From: Pedobacter sp. PAMC26386
GTDB lineage: Bacteria; Bacteroidota; Bacteroidia; Sphingobacteriales; Sphingobacteriaceae
Reading direction: 5' to 3'
DNA: 64,000 bases
Assembly: GCA_014302835.1 (NCBI GenBank)
Contig: CP060294.1
Location: 3,993,067-4,057,066, forward strand
Each line of letters begins with the position of its first letter. The stretch's first letter is position 1. Of this stretch, positions 51,479 to 60,214 are shown one piece after another. The translations under genes were made by a program, and so were the position numbers. The notes below the pieces were generated by a model. It had not been told where the DNA came from, did no database searches, and saw nothing but the letters and a program-made list of their open reading frames with translations.

Positions 51479-52153
51479 TTAGGCAACAGCATTAACAAGA
51501 GAGCGATAAGTAAGTGCGAAATAAAGTAGCTGATTTCTACCTTTAATATGAAGCTTCCCCATAATATTCGATCTATGGTTATTCACTGTAGCCTCACTGA
51601 TATATAGCATATTAGCTATTATAGGTGTTGTATAACTCATCCCTATAGCATGTAAAATCTCTCTTTCTCTCTTACTCAGATTTTTCAAGAGCTTTGCAGA
51701 TTCGGCATGCAATCCCATGGTAAGATTCCTCTTCATGGAAACAGAGTTGATACTTGGAGTTGTATAAGATCTGCCATTAATTAGTTCCTGAATGCAATAG
51801 TATAGTTCTGTAATGCTAAATCCTTTATGGATATGTCCATCTACCTTTATCGCAGATACCTGAAGTGAATAAGCATCTTCCATCGAATTGGTAATGAATA
51901 TAATTTTGATATCAGGACGCTCTTTTTTAATAATATATAATAATTCTACCGGGTCCACCTGACCAATATCAGAACTCAGTATAACAATATTTGAATCTGT
52001 CATTCTTAATAAATCCAGCACCTCTTTTCCGTTTGTAGTGAAAAGACTTACTTTCAAGTTTCTATTTCTAAATACCTCACTTAAGGCTTCACAAATAATT
52101 AAGTTACTTTCAGCAATGAATATGCTTTGACTAGGTATAATCTGAGTGTTCAT
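51479..52153 (-). CDS. LuxR-type response regulator with atypical receiver
   Basis: A 224-residue regulator. The C-terminal LuxR helix-turn-helix is typical (LSKREREILHAIGMSYTTPIIANMLYISEATVNNHRSNIMGKL). The N-terminal receiver is unusual: the acidic pocket reads AESN in place of DD, and the acceptor region IVILSSDIGQVDPVELL is shorter than normal, so the phosphorylated Asp is uncertain. The conserved Lys (IHKGF) is kept. It may respond to something other than a kinase. First large gene of the minus-strand RiPP operon. Confidence 0.85.
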   Translation of the reverse strand: MNTQIIPSQSIFIAESNLIICEALSEVFRNRNLKVSLFTTNGKEVLDLLRMTDSNIVILSSDIGQVDPVELLYIIKKERPDIKIIFITNSMEDAYSLQVSAIKVDGHIHKGFSITELYYCIQELINGRSYTTPSINSVSMKRNLTMGLHAESAKLLKNLSKREREILHAIGMSYTTPIIANMLYISEATVNNHRSNIMGKLHIKGRNQLLYFALTYRSLVNAVA

Positions 52154-52170
52154 AATGATCCTATTTATAA

Positions 52171-52332
52171 TTAAATAATATTTGAGACTCTGCTGCTTGA
52201 ACTTGTTATTACAGTTTCTGTTTGCAAAGGGAAGTCATTACCTGCCATAGTCACCTCTGTTATGACTCTGGTAATTCTTGTTTTATTAATTGCTAGTCTA
52301 TTGGTGTTGTTCGGTTTGTTAAGGTTTTCCAT
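52171..52332 (-). CDS. 53-residue peptide, candidate RiPP precursor
   Basis: An ORF of 53 residues starting ATG at 52332 and ending TAA at 52171, just before the LuxR gene. The sequence starts MENLNKPNNTNRLAINKTRI and ends TVITSSSSRVSNII. It has no cysteine, but its C-terminus is rich in Ser and Thr, like a dehydratable core, and it holds Arg. Being the first ORF of an operon full of peptide maturation genes, it could be a precursor. A chance ORF cannot be excluded. Confidence 0.4.
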   Translation of the reverse strand: MENLNKPNNTNRLAINKTRITRVITEVTMAGNDFPLQTETVITSSSSRVSNII

Positions 52333-52742
52333 AGCGTTGATTCTTTAGTTTTTGATTATGAATCTAATATCTACTGATGGAGGCGATTCAGAAAAAGTAA
52401 TACACCAAGCCCGGGTTTGTATGTATAAACCCGGTAATTTTCGTGCAATTTCTCTCATTTCAGGGGAATGTTATAACTTGTTTCGGCGTAGCACACAACA
52501 AGACGATCCATGCGCACAAGTAATTTTACTGGAAGGAAGCATGAATCAAAGGGAACAATTCAAAACAACATATCTTTACCAGAATAAATTCTAACCCTTA
52601 ATTACGTTAACACCTCTATTGTTTCTCCAATAGATTTCTATTTTAGAAACACCTTATAAAGACAAAATGAAAAGGAAATAATATGAGTTCTCTCCATTGC
52701 AAAACCCATTTTTTTTTTTAAATTGTACTCTCAAGAATACAA
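52333..52742. other. Divergent intergenic region with a weak ORF and a hairpin
   Basis: 410 bases between the divergent 53-residue gene and the LytS gene. An ORF from ATG 52358 to 52594 (78 residues; ends TTYLYQNKF) is open on the plus strand but I recognise no family. Inside it, ccgggttt (52411-52418) and aaacccgg (52427-52434) form an 8-bp hairpin, which argues for a regulatory rather than coding role. I find no clear TAnnTTTG promoter here. Confidence 0.4.
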
Positions 52743-53783
52743 ATGCTATTTAACAACACTAGGTTTAACCACGTTTTCTCTCACGCTGCCGTATGGGTAG
52801 CATATATTTTTTACGAAGTAACTATTGTAAGTCTGCTTGGAGACAAGCTACCCTACTTTTGGGATACTTTATTGCTTTTCCTACTGAACATAGGATTGTT
52901 CTATGGAAATTATATAACTATTAATTATCTATCATTAAACAAAATAAAAATACCTTATTATATATTGACATGCATATTGCTCCTGTCTATATATACTTCT
53001 CTTGTATTTTCACTTAAGACAATCTTCACCAAACTTAATTTTCCGATTAATTATCCTATTACTTCTTATTATACTTTCATTATTCAAAGTATATGGAGAG
53101 GAATTTATTTCATCGGGCTGAGTTATGGCTATTGGTTTGCAAGGTCGGCTATAGAAAATGAAAAGAAAATCAGGATAAGACAAGCTGAAGAACTAAAGCT
53201 CCAAAATGAAATTGTACACACTCAGCTTTCTTTTTTGAAATCACAGATCAATCCTCACTTTTTATTTAATACGCTAAATTTTTTGTACTCACAGGTTTAT
53301 GCGCTTTCAAGAGAAACTGCAGGATCTATACTCTTGCTTTCTGACATTATGCGATACGGACTACAAGATCCGGATGGAGATGGGAAAAGCTATTTAGAAG
53401 AAGAGATCAATCACTTGAAAAATTACATCTCTATTAATCAGTTACGTTTTAATAATAAATTGTCCATCAAGCTAACACTGAACGGACAATTTGAATTCCG
53501 TAAAGTTCCTTCGCTGATCCTAATCACAATTATCGAGAATGCGTTTAAACATGGGGATTTAAATGACCCGAATTTCCCATGTCTGATAGATATAAGCATA
53601 TATGATAACCTATTTGATCTGTACATAATTAACAAAAAAAACAATTTAACTAAGCCAGCACCAAGTGGTATTGGATTAGTTAACATAAAGCAAAGGCTAA
53701 ACATAATTTACAAAAGTGATTATGTATGGCAAATAGAAGAAACTGATATTTCTTATGCTTTGAAACTGCAACTAAAAATATAA
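52743..53783 (+). CDS. LytS-type sensor histidine kinase of the RiPP locus
   Basis: A 346-residue membrane kinase with four N-terminal hydrophobic segments, the H-box LKSQINPHFLFNTLNFLYS, N-box LILITIIENAFKHGD and GIGLVNIKQRLNIIY. It is shorter than the 31443 kinase. Placed directly before a LytTR regulator and LanB, it most likely controls peptide production, possibly by sensing the peptide itself; that is inference. Confidence 0.9.
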   Translation: MLFNNTRFNHVFSHAAVWVAYIFYEVTIVSLLGDKLPYFWDTLLLFLLNIGLFYGNYITINYLSLNKIKIPYYILTCILLLSIYTSLVFSLKTIFTKLNFPINYPITSYYTFIIQSIWRGIYFIGLSYGYWFARSAIENEKKIRIRQAEELKLQNEIVHTQLSFLKSQINPHFLFNTLNFLYSQVYALSRETAGSILLLSDIMRYGLQDPDGDGKSYLEEEINHLKNYISINQLRFNNKLSIKLTLNGQFEFRKVPSLILITIIENAFKHGDLNDPNFPCLIDISIYDNLFDLYIINKKNNLTKPAPSGIGLVNIKQRLNIIYKSDYVWQIEETDISYALKLQLKI

Positions 53784-53785
53784 CT

Positions 53786-54511
53786 ATGATAGCATGTTTG
53801 ATAATTGACGACGAGCCACATGCAGTAGAGATACTAAGAGCATATGTGGATCAAATACCATTTTTAAAACTACAAGGCGTGACCAATAATCCAATTGATG
53901 TAATGAATGAAATTAACGAAGGGAAAATTGACTTGGTTTTTCTGGACATTCATATGCCTCAAATCTCTGGAATTGACTTCATTAAACTAATCAACGGCAA
54001 ATGTAAAATTATATTGACCACCGCTTATAGTGAATATGCACTGGCTGGATTCGAAAACGAAGTAATAGATTATTTATTAAAGCCTATCTCGTTTGAACGG
54101 TTCCTCAAAGCGTCTCAGAGAGCGATGAACTTATCTATCCCTTCCTATATAGAAAAATGGAAATCTGAAGATGACTATATGTTTGTTAAGACAGAGATTA
54201 AAGGTAAAATATTAAAAGTAGCTTTTAAAGACATTAATTATATTGAAGGCTTAAAAAATTATGTGTCAATTTTCACCGATACGGAACGAATAATTGCCCT
54301 TTTAAACATCAAAGATTTAGAAGAAATCCTTCCTGAGTCGGACTTTATGCGCGTACATAAGTCTTATATTATTTCAGTAGAAAAAATCAAAGCCATTGAA
54401 GGAAACCAAATCATTTTAAAAAACTCAACAGAAAAAATCCCCTTGGGAGAAACTTACAAGCCAAGATTTTTTGAAAGACTCCGTTCCAAAGTTGTCGGTT
54501 CGAAAAAATAA
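53786..54511 (+). CDS. LytTR response regulator of the RiPP locus
   Basis: A 241-residue regulator with an intact receiver (IDDEPHAVEIL; acceptor LVFLDIHMPQISGIDF; Lys in DYLLKPISF) and a C-terminal LytTR domain (KILKVAFKDINYIEGLKNYVSIF, VHKSYIISVEKIKAIEGNQIIL). It starts 2 bases after the kinase stop. LanB follows 45 bases later without an obvious promoter, so the pair and LanB may form one transcript. Confidence 0.93.
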   Translation: MIACLIIDDEPHAVEILRAYVDQIPFLKLQGVTNNPIDVMNEINEGKIDLVFLDIHMPQISGIDFIKLINGKCKIILTTAYSEYALAGFENEVIDYLLKPISFERFLKASQRAMNLSIPSYIEKWKSEDDYMFVKTEIKGKILKVAFKDINYIEGLKNYVSIFTDTERIIALLNIKDLEEILPESDFMRVHKSYIISVEKIKAIEGNQIILKNSTEKIPLGETYKPRFFERLRSKVVGSKK

Positions 54512-54556
54512 ATCCAACACAAAATTATTCTAAATAACATCTCAACGTCTACCCGC

Positions 54557-57500
54557 ATGATTGATGATTACAGTATATGTTCAAAATTAGTAGTTCGTGT
54601 AGCCAGATTACCTTTTAAGACATCCTTTGATGAAAAAGATATTTCAGACCTTCTAAATGATGATCTTTTTCTGGAAGCATTATACCTGGCATCAAATAAT
54701 CTTTACAAAACTTATCTAAAGTGGAAAGAAGATAAGTTAAGTACAGCGCAGAAAGATAAATTTTATGCGACAATCACAAAATATTATGTTAGAATGATGT
54801 CCAGAAGTACGCCCTTTGGTTTGTTTGCTGGCTGCTCCGCTATTGAAATTAACAACAGTAGTAATCATATCATTTTGAATAAACATATTTCCAGAAGAAC
54901 CCGGTTAGATATGGGCTTCTTTATTTGTTTATCAAACTACATTCTATCTCTTCCTTATGTTGGTTCCAGGATTAGATATCATACAAATTCCTCTGCCTAT
55001 ATTCTTGGCGATGAAATCAGATATCTTGAATTCAAGTACCTGAATGGAAAAAAAACATACCAGCTTTCTTCCGTTCAAAAGAATTCCTATTTATTAAAAG
55101 TATTAGACCTTTGCAGAAAAAACAAACATACACTGTCTGAACTTGTGACAGTTATACTGGACGAACACCTTGATGTTGAGAGTGTTGAATCATTCATAAA
55201 TGAACTCATTGAGATACAATTTCTAGTTAATGAATTCGAACCAGCTATAACTGGACAAGACCCCATTTCATATTTAATAAGAACAATCGAGAAACTGGTT
55301 CAGGAAACCCCTGTTAATAAAGACATAGAGGAACTGGATAGTTGGCTCCGAGAATTGTATAAGCATATCGCTTTGCTGGATTTAGATAATAATCAGATTG
55401 TTAATTATGAAAATGTCATTTCTATCATTAATCAGAGAGTAGTTTACAATGACGAAACGGAAACGAATAAATTTCAGGTCGATTATGCGATAAATTGCAT
55501 GGGAACTATACCATCATTTGAGAAAGCACTAATGGAAGCCGCAAATGTTATCGCCATATTCACTCCTGCGCTTGAGAATTCTTCCTTGAAGATTTTCAAG
55601 AATAAGTTTCTGGACCGGTATGGAGATTTACAAGTCCCGATTCTTGAAGCGTTAGATGTAGATTATGGAATCGGTTATAAAGCATCCTCCACCGACAAAC
55701 TAATATCTGACATTGTTAATGACTTATCATTCAATAGTGCAGCAGAAGAAAAAAAAGATTTCACATGGAATAATACCCAGAGATTTCTATTTGAAAAATG
55801 GAAATCTGCGAATAAAGAAAATAACTACCAGATTGAAATTACGGATCAGGACCTATTGCAAATTACCTGTGGAAAAATCAAAAATAATTATCCTCAGTCC
55901 TTCTCAATAATGTTTAGAAGTGTTAAACAGCAATTGGTGATTGAAAGTATTGGAGGAAGTAGTGCCGTAAATTTAATTGGGAGATTTACCGGACTCAACC
56001 AGGATCTCTATGGCTTGGCGCAGGAAATAGTAAACGCCGAAGAAAAAAACAATCCAGACATAACTTTTTGCGAAATTGTACATCTGCCACAGGATAGGGT
56101 TGCAAATATTCTCATGCACCCACCGTTATTAAAATATGAAATTCCATATCTTAGTCAAAGTACTGCGGAAGAAGGGAAGACACTACATTTAGCAGATATC
56201 TTCTTATCAGTTGAGAATGATAGAATTATTTTAAACCATAAAGATGTTCAGAACCAGCTGATTCCAAGACTAAGTAATGCACATAATTATAGTAAGAACT
56301 CATTGCCCTTATATAATTTCTTAGCAGATCTGCAGAGTCAGGATCTCCAGAATTCCATTCATTTCAGTTGGGATAATTTACTTCCGGGTCTGGGCTTCTA
56401 TCCCAGGGTAGTGTATAAAAACGTAGTTATTTACCCACTAACATGGAAGTTATATAAAAGTCAGTATTCACAGTTGAATATTTCGGAAAAAAAAGAGCTG
56501 CCTGAACAATTTAAGGCGTTTGCTGCCCAGTTGCAGTTACCTCAATTATTCTTATTGAAAGATGGAGATAATGAATTACTGGTTGATATCAATAATATTT
56601 ATACGGTAGATGCTTTTATTTTAGCTATCAAAAATAAAGAAAGTATTGTGCTGAGAGAGTTCATTTTTGACAAGGAATCGTCTCCCGTCAAGGATAAGGA
56701 GGGCAATGGATTTTATAATCAAATGATACTCTCTGTAATTAACAATTCAAACACTATACCTCTCACGGTAACTGGAGAAACACTAAATCATATTAAAAGT
56801 GAGTTTACTCTTGGATCAGAATGGCTTTACTATAAATTCTATTGTGGTGAAAAAACTGCCGACACCATATTACTACAGTCTATTACTTCAATTACTGAAG
56901 AATTGATCAAAAATAAATTGATTGACCAGTGGTTCTTTATCAGGTATAAAGATCCAAACAATCATCTCAGAGTTAGGTTCCATTTAAAAAACACACAGCA
57001 GCTAGCTGCAGTTATCGGAATTATACAAAAACAGATCAGCTCTTTTCAACAGGAAAAGTATATCTGGAATACACAAACCGATACTTATAAACGTGAATTA
57101 AAGAGATATGGTTATCAATTAATTTACCTGGCAGAAGAGGCATTTTATTATGACAGCTTATATGTTTTAAAAATGCTTGATCTCGTTAAAAGTCAGGAAG
57201 ACGAATGGTTAAAGCTAATATCATGTATCAAAGGAGCAGATGATATATTGAATTGCTTCAGCCTGTCCGCTGAGGATAAGATATTAATCGTCACAGAAAT
57301 GAGAGATGCATATTTTAAAGAGTTCAATGGCGACAAAAAAACGAAACAGGAACTTGATTCAAAATACAGAACAATAAGACCACAAATAGAGCTCTTTTTC
57401 AAAGATGAAGAAAAAGACAATGCTCAGCTTAAACTCATTATAAAAGAACGATTTACTATTCTAAATGGGATCTTTAGCAAAATATCCTGGCGAGACAAAT

Positions 57501-57661
57501 CTGCAAACAGAAACAATTTCATTACAAGTCACATCCACATGTTTGTCAATAGACTTTTTAATTCCAGCCAGCGGAAGATAGAACTGGTGGTTTACGACAT
57601 ACTAACCAAATATCTAAGTGCTGAGAATAAAAGAGTTAAATCATACGCAAATGATAGGTGA
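54557..57661 (+). CDS. Class I lanthipeptide dehydratase (LanB), full length
   Basis: Dehydrates Ser and Thr in precursor peptides by glutamylation from Glu-tRNA and elimination. At 1034 residues it carries both parts. The glutamylation domain (about 1-720) has RSTPFGLFAG at 83-92 and RTRLDMGFF soon after. The elimination domain (about 750-1034) has WFFIRYKDPNNHLRVRFH, YKRELKRYGYQLIYLAEEAFYYDS and SHIHMFVNRLFN at the end. All stretches typical of active enzymes are kept. The Ser-rich precursor core encoded at 62.5-63.8 kb is the obvious substrate. Confidence 0.95.
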   Translation: MIDDYSICSKLVVRVARLPFKTSFDEKDISDLLNDDLFLEALYLASNNLYKTYLKWKEDKLSTAQKDKFYATITKYYVRMMSRSTPFGLFAGCSAIEINNSSNHIILNKHISRRTRLDMGFFICLSNYILSLPYVGSRIRYHTNSSAYILGDEIRYLEFKYLNGKKTYQLSSVQKNSYLLKVLDLCRKNKHTLSELVTVILDEHLDVESVESFINELIEIQFLVNEFEPAITGQDPISYLIRTIEKLVQETPVNKDIEELDSWLRELYKHIALLDLDNNQIVNYENVISIINQRVVYNDETETNKFQVDYAINCMGTIPSFEKALMEAANVIAIFTPALENSSLKIFKNKFLDRYGDLQVPILEALDVDYGIGYKASSTDKLISDIVNDLSFNSAAEEKKDFTWNNTQRFLFEKWKSANKENNYQIEITDQDLLQITCGKIKNNYPQSFSIMFRSVKQQLVIESIGGSSAVNLIGRFTGLNQDLYGLAQEIVNAEEKNNPDITFCEIVHLPQDRVANILMHPPLLKYEIPYLSQSTAEEGKTLHLADIFLSVENDRIILNHKDVQNQLIPRLSNAHNYSKNSLPLYNFLADLQSQDLQNSIHFSWDNLLPGLGFYPRVVYKNVVIYPLTWKLYKSQYSQLNISEKKELPEQFKAFAAQLQLPQLFLLKDGDNELLVDINNIYTVDAFILAIKNKESIVLREFIFDKESSPVKDKEGNGFYNQMILSVINNSNTIPLTVTGETLNHIKSEFTLGSEWLYYKFYCGEKTADTILLQSITSITEELIKNKLIDQWFFIRYKDPNNHLRVRFHLKNTQQLAAVIGIIQKQISSFQQEKYIWNTQTDTYKRELKRYGYQLIYLAEEAFYYDSLYVLKMLDLVKSQEDEWLKLISCIKGADDILNCFSLSAEDKILIVTEMRDAYFKEFNGDKKTKQELDSKYRTIRPQIELFFKDEEKDNAQLKLIIKERFTILNGIFSKISWRDKSANRNNFITSHIHMFVNRLFNSSQRKIELVVYDILTKYLSAENKRVKSYANDR

Positions 57662-57699
57662 TCATTAGTCAAAGACTAATCTATGATTAGTTACTACTA

Positions 57700-57731
57700 T
57701 TGATTCAGGGTGTATGTTGCAGGTACATTTG
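57700..57731 (+). promoter_or_regulatory. Promoter of the arginase-acyltransferase pair
   Basis: TTG (57700-57702), a 21-base spacer and TACATTTG (57724-57731) fit the Bacteroidota promoter. It lies in the 94-base gap after LanB, 25 bases before the arginase start, so the pair can be expressed independently of LanB. A small attagt/actaat hairpin lies just upstream. Confidence 0.65.
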
Positions 57732-57755
57732 TATTAGTAATATAATCCAAATGGC

Positions 57756-58979
57756 ATGAAAACAACTGAACAATCATTAAGAACATCAAAATGCTTGAAT
57801 TTCAAGGAGCATGATGATAAGGTTGAGGCCTACAACGTCTTAAATCGAAAAAGATACATACTGACTTCTGGTGTATTTGACATCTTGAAATTTCTGGAAA
57901 TACCTAAGTCTCAAAAAGAGATACTAGATCTATTACAAGATGTATACGATGAAGGTACGATCAAAGACACTATTATTTATCTTGTTGAAAACAAGCTTAT
58001 AGTTGAAAATGATCATGATGAGACATGCCACGTATTTCCAACAGCCCTCCCATTGTTTGGAATTGCTAACTATCCGTCAGACAAACCTATACAACCAAAG
58101 ATTGTTTTTACAGGCATCCCTTTTGGGAAAGGAAATGGATCAGATTCAAATTGCATGCATTTTCCGGCCGAATTAAGAAATTACCTCAATCAGGAGCATG
58201 TAAATTTAGGGTCATCAATTGATAACATTAATTTTCAGTTCTTATCGAGCCACATAGATTTCACCACTTTAAAAAGTCATTTAAAAGGAGGTAAACTTGG
58301 GGATTCGGGCAACTTATATTTATACCCGACTGAATATAGCTCTTCTGTTTACGAGAAAATCTATCGTACTATTTCTAAATTGCTTAAAGAGGACATTATT
58401 CCTTTTACATTGGGTGGAGATCACTCGATTTCCTACCCTATCATCAGGGCAATGAATGAAAAGTACGATCGGTTCCAGGTCTTGCAGTTCGACGCACATA
58501 TTGACACTTATGATTCAATTTTCTCAAGAATGCTTGATGGAAAGATCTCCCATCATCATGGAAATTTCATGGCCAAATGCCTTAAACTAGAGAATTTGTC
58601 TCACGTATATCAATATGGCATCAGGGGATTATCAAATATCCGTCCTACTATTCATTCAAAACAAAGCTATTATTGGATAGACGAATTATATCCGAAAGTT
58701 ATAAATGTAGATGAAGCAGCAATAGATCATGATATCCCGACTTACATCACATTTGATATAGATTTCCTGGATCCGCAAACTGCACCAGGAACCGCGACCC
58801 CAGTCCCAGATGGCTTTCTCTATCGTGAAACCTGTGATTTATTTGAGAAATTACTGAAAAATTCAAATATCGTAGGAATTGACTTAGTAGAGGTAAACCC
58901 CAAATTAGATAATGAAAAACGTACACTGCAAATCGCAGCCAATATTATTCTTTTGCTCCTAAACTATATAAAACTATAA
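57756..58979 (+). CDS. Peptide arginase with N-terminal PqqD-like recognition domain
   Basis: A 407-residue fusion. Residues about 10-85 form a PqqD-like fold (YNVLNRKRYILTSGVFDIL, then VENKLIVEN), the type that binds RiPP leader peptides. Residues about 110-405 are a ureohydrolase with all metal ligands: His223 (GGDHS), Asp246, His248, Asp250 (DAHID), Asp334 and Asp336 (FDIDFLDP), and VEVNP. Its domain order points to a peptide arginase that turns Arg into ornithine, as known for OspR-type RiPP enzymes. The precursor core has one Arg, next to Cys. The substrate is inferred. Confidence 0.88.
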   Translation: MKTTEQSLRTSKCLNFKEHDDKVEAYNVLNRKRYILTSGVFDILKFLEIPKSQKEILDLLQDVYDEGTIKDTIIYLVENKLIVENDHDETCHVFPTALPLFGIANYPSDKPIQPKIVFTGIPFGKGNGSDSNCMHFPAELRNYLNQEHVNLGSSIDNINFQFLSSHIDFTTLKSHLKGGKLGDSGNLYLYPTEYSSSVYEKIYRTISKLLKEDIIPFTLGGDHSISYPIIRAMNEKYDRFQVLQFDAHIDTYDSIFSRMLDGKISHHHGNFMAKCLKLENLSHVYQYGIRGLSNIRPTIHSKQSYYWIDELYPKVINVDEAAIDHDIPTYITFDIDFLDPQTAPGTATPVPDGFLYRETCDLFEKLLKNSNIVGIDLVEVNPKLDNEKRTLQIAANIILLLLNYIKL

Positions 58980-58983
58980 TGAT

Positions 58984-60147
58984 ATGAAAAATTTAAACTC
59001 TTATGAAGAAAGCATTCAGAACATAAAGGGCTCTAAATCCAAAGCACTTTCGGCAGATAATCTGGATATGATGAAATTCTTATTATGCAAAGCTAATAAG
59101 ATCAACTTTTTAGGCCACCACTTGGAAAAGGAAGATTCACTGTTTTATGAAGATGTGTTATACAATCGTGAGCTGGCTTGTAACGATGAAAGCTATTATA
59201 GTGATGTGAATAAAAGAACGACACTATCCGGAAATATAGCAGCGTTAAAAGATGCAAAGGAAAGCCCAAAGATATTTTGCACCTTTCATATGGGCTCATA
59301 TAGATATATTTACTATCTTTTGATTAAGGAAAAGATAGATTTTTCTGTAATTATTGATGACAAAACCTTAACAACTCAGGGGGAAATCCTGAATAGTATC
59401 TATGAAGAATTCAAAGATGTTGAATCCCCAGGATATCTGAAGCTCCTAAATGCTGAATCAAGCTCAATTGGTATTCAAATGATCAGGGAAATAAAATCAG
59501 GAAAATGCCTGCTTTTATATATTGACGGTAATTCAGGTGTAGGCGGAATGCAGCGGAATGATGAAAAACTAGCACAAATCGATTTCCTGGGAAAAAAGAT
59601 TCTGGCAAGAAAAGGTATTTCCTATATTTCTTATGCAACAAAAACACCAATTGTCCCTGTCATATCCGTTAAAGAATCTGAGAGTGAATTTCGTACTCAC
59701 TTTTATGATGAAATTACTCCTTCGGCAATTATTGATAAAGAAAAATATTGTGAGGACACTACCCAGTTTTTATATGATACTCTGGCAGAAGTATTATTAA
59801 AATATCCCGAACAATGGGAAGGCTGGCTTTATGTGGATAGATTCCTGGATCTTGAGGCTTTAAGATCTGAAAAAGAGCAAGAAACATATTCGATCAATGA
59901 GGGTACAAGATTGAAATTCAATCAAGAACGCTTTAACTCATTTCAAATCAATGATGATATATACCTTTTTGATATGCATAGATATGATTACTTAAAAATA
60001 TCAGAAAAATTCAAAGCGTATTTATCGAGTTTGGATTCAACACCAGTGTTCGCATCAGATTTCAATAATGAGGAAAATGGAGCGATCTTAAAAAAGATGT
60101 TCGAAAAGAAGATAATAGTAGAAAATATAACTGAGGCTGTGAATTGA
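58984..60147 (+). CDS. LpxL-like acyltransferase with C-terminal PqqD-like domain
   Basis: A 387-residue protein. Residues about 90-290 match the lysophospholipid/lipid A acyltransferase superfamily (FHMGSYRYIYYLL; LLYIDGNSGVGG; DFLGKKILARKGISYISYATKTPIVPV). The catalytic motif reads HMGSYR, with Arg where Glu or Asp is usual. Residues about 308-382 (QINDDIYLFDMHRYDYLKIS to FEKKIIVEN) resemble the PqqD-like domain at the start of the arginase. I infer acylation of the peptide, perhaps on ornithine. It lies 4 bases after the arginase gene. Confidence 0.72.
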   Translation: MKNLNSYEESIQNIKGSKSKALSADNLDMMKFLLCKANKINFLGHHLEKEDSLFYEDVLYNRELACNDESYYSDVNKRTTLSGNIAALKDAKESPKIFCTFHMGSYRYIYYLLIKEKIDFSVIIDDKTLTTQGEILNSIYEEFKDVESPGYLKLLNAESSSIGIQMIREIKSGKCLLLYIDGNSGVGGMQRNDEKLAQIDFLGKKILARKGISYISYATKTPIVPVISVKESESEFRTHFYDEITPSAIIDKEKYCEDTTQFLYDTLAEVLLKYPEQWEGWLYVDRFLDLEALRSEKEQETYSINEGTRLKFNQERFNSFQINDDIYLFDMHRYDYLKISEKFKAYLSSLDSTPVFASDFNNEENGAILKKMFEKKIIVENITEAVN

Positions 60148-60165
60148 TATAAGCTCTCAATCCCG

Positions 60166-60214
60166 AAAAAAGATTACCCGAAGCAACTCCCTTGCTTCGG
60201 GTAATCTTTTTTTT
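60166..60214 (+). terminator. Terminator of the acyltransferase operon
   Basis: A 21-bp perfect stem (left arm 60166-60186, gattacccgaagcaa core) with a 5-base loop and a T-run. It closes the plus-strand RiPP operon 18 bases after the acyltransferase stop. Confidence 0.95.

Noticed and set aside
52358..52594. 78-residue ORF before the LytS gene
   Set aside because: No recognised family, and a hairpin lies inside it; kept only as a note in the intergenic entry.
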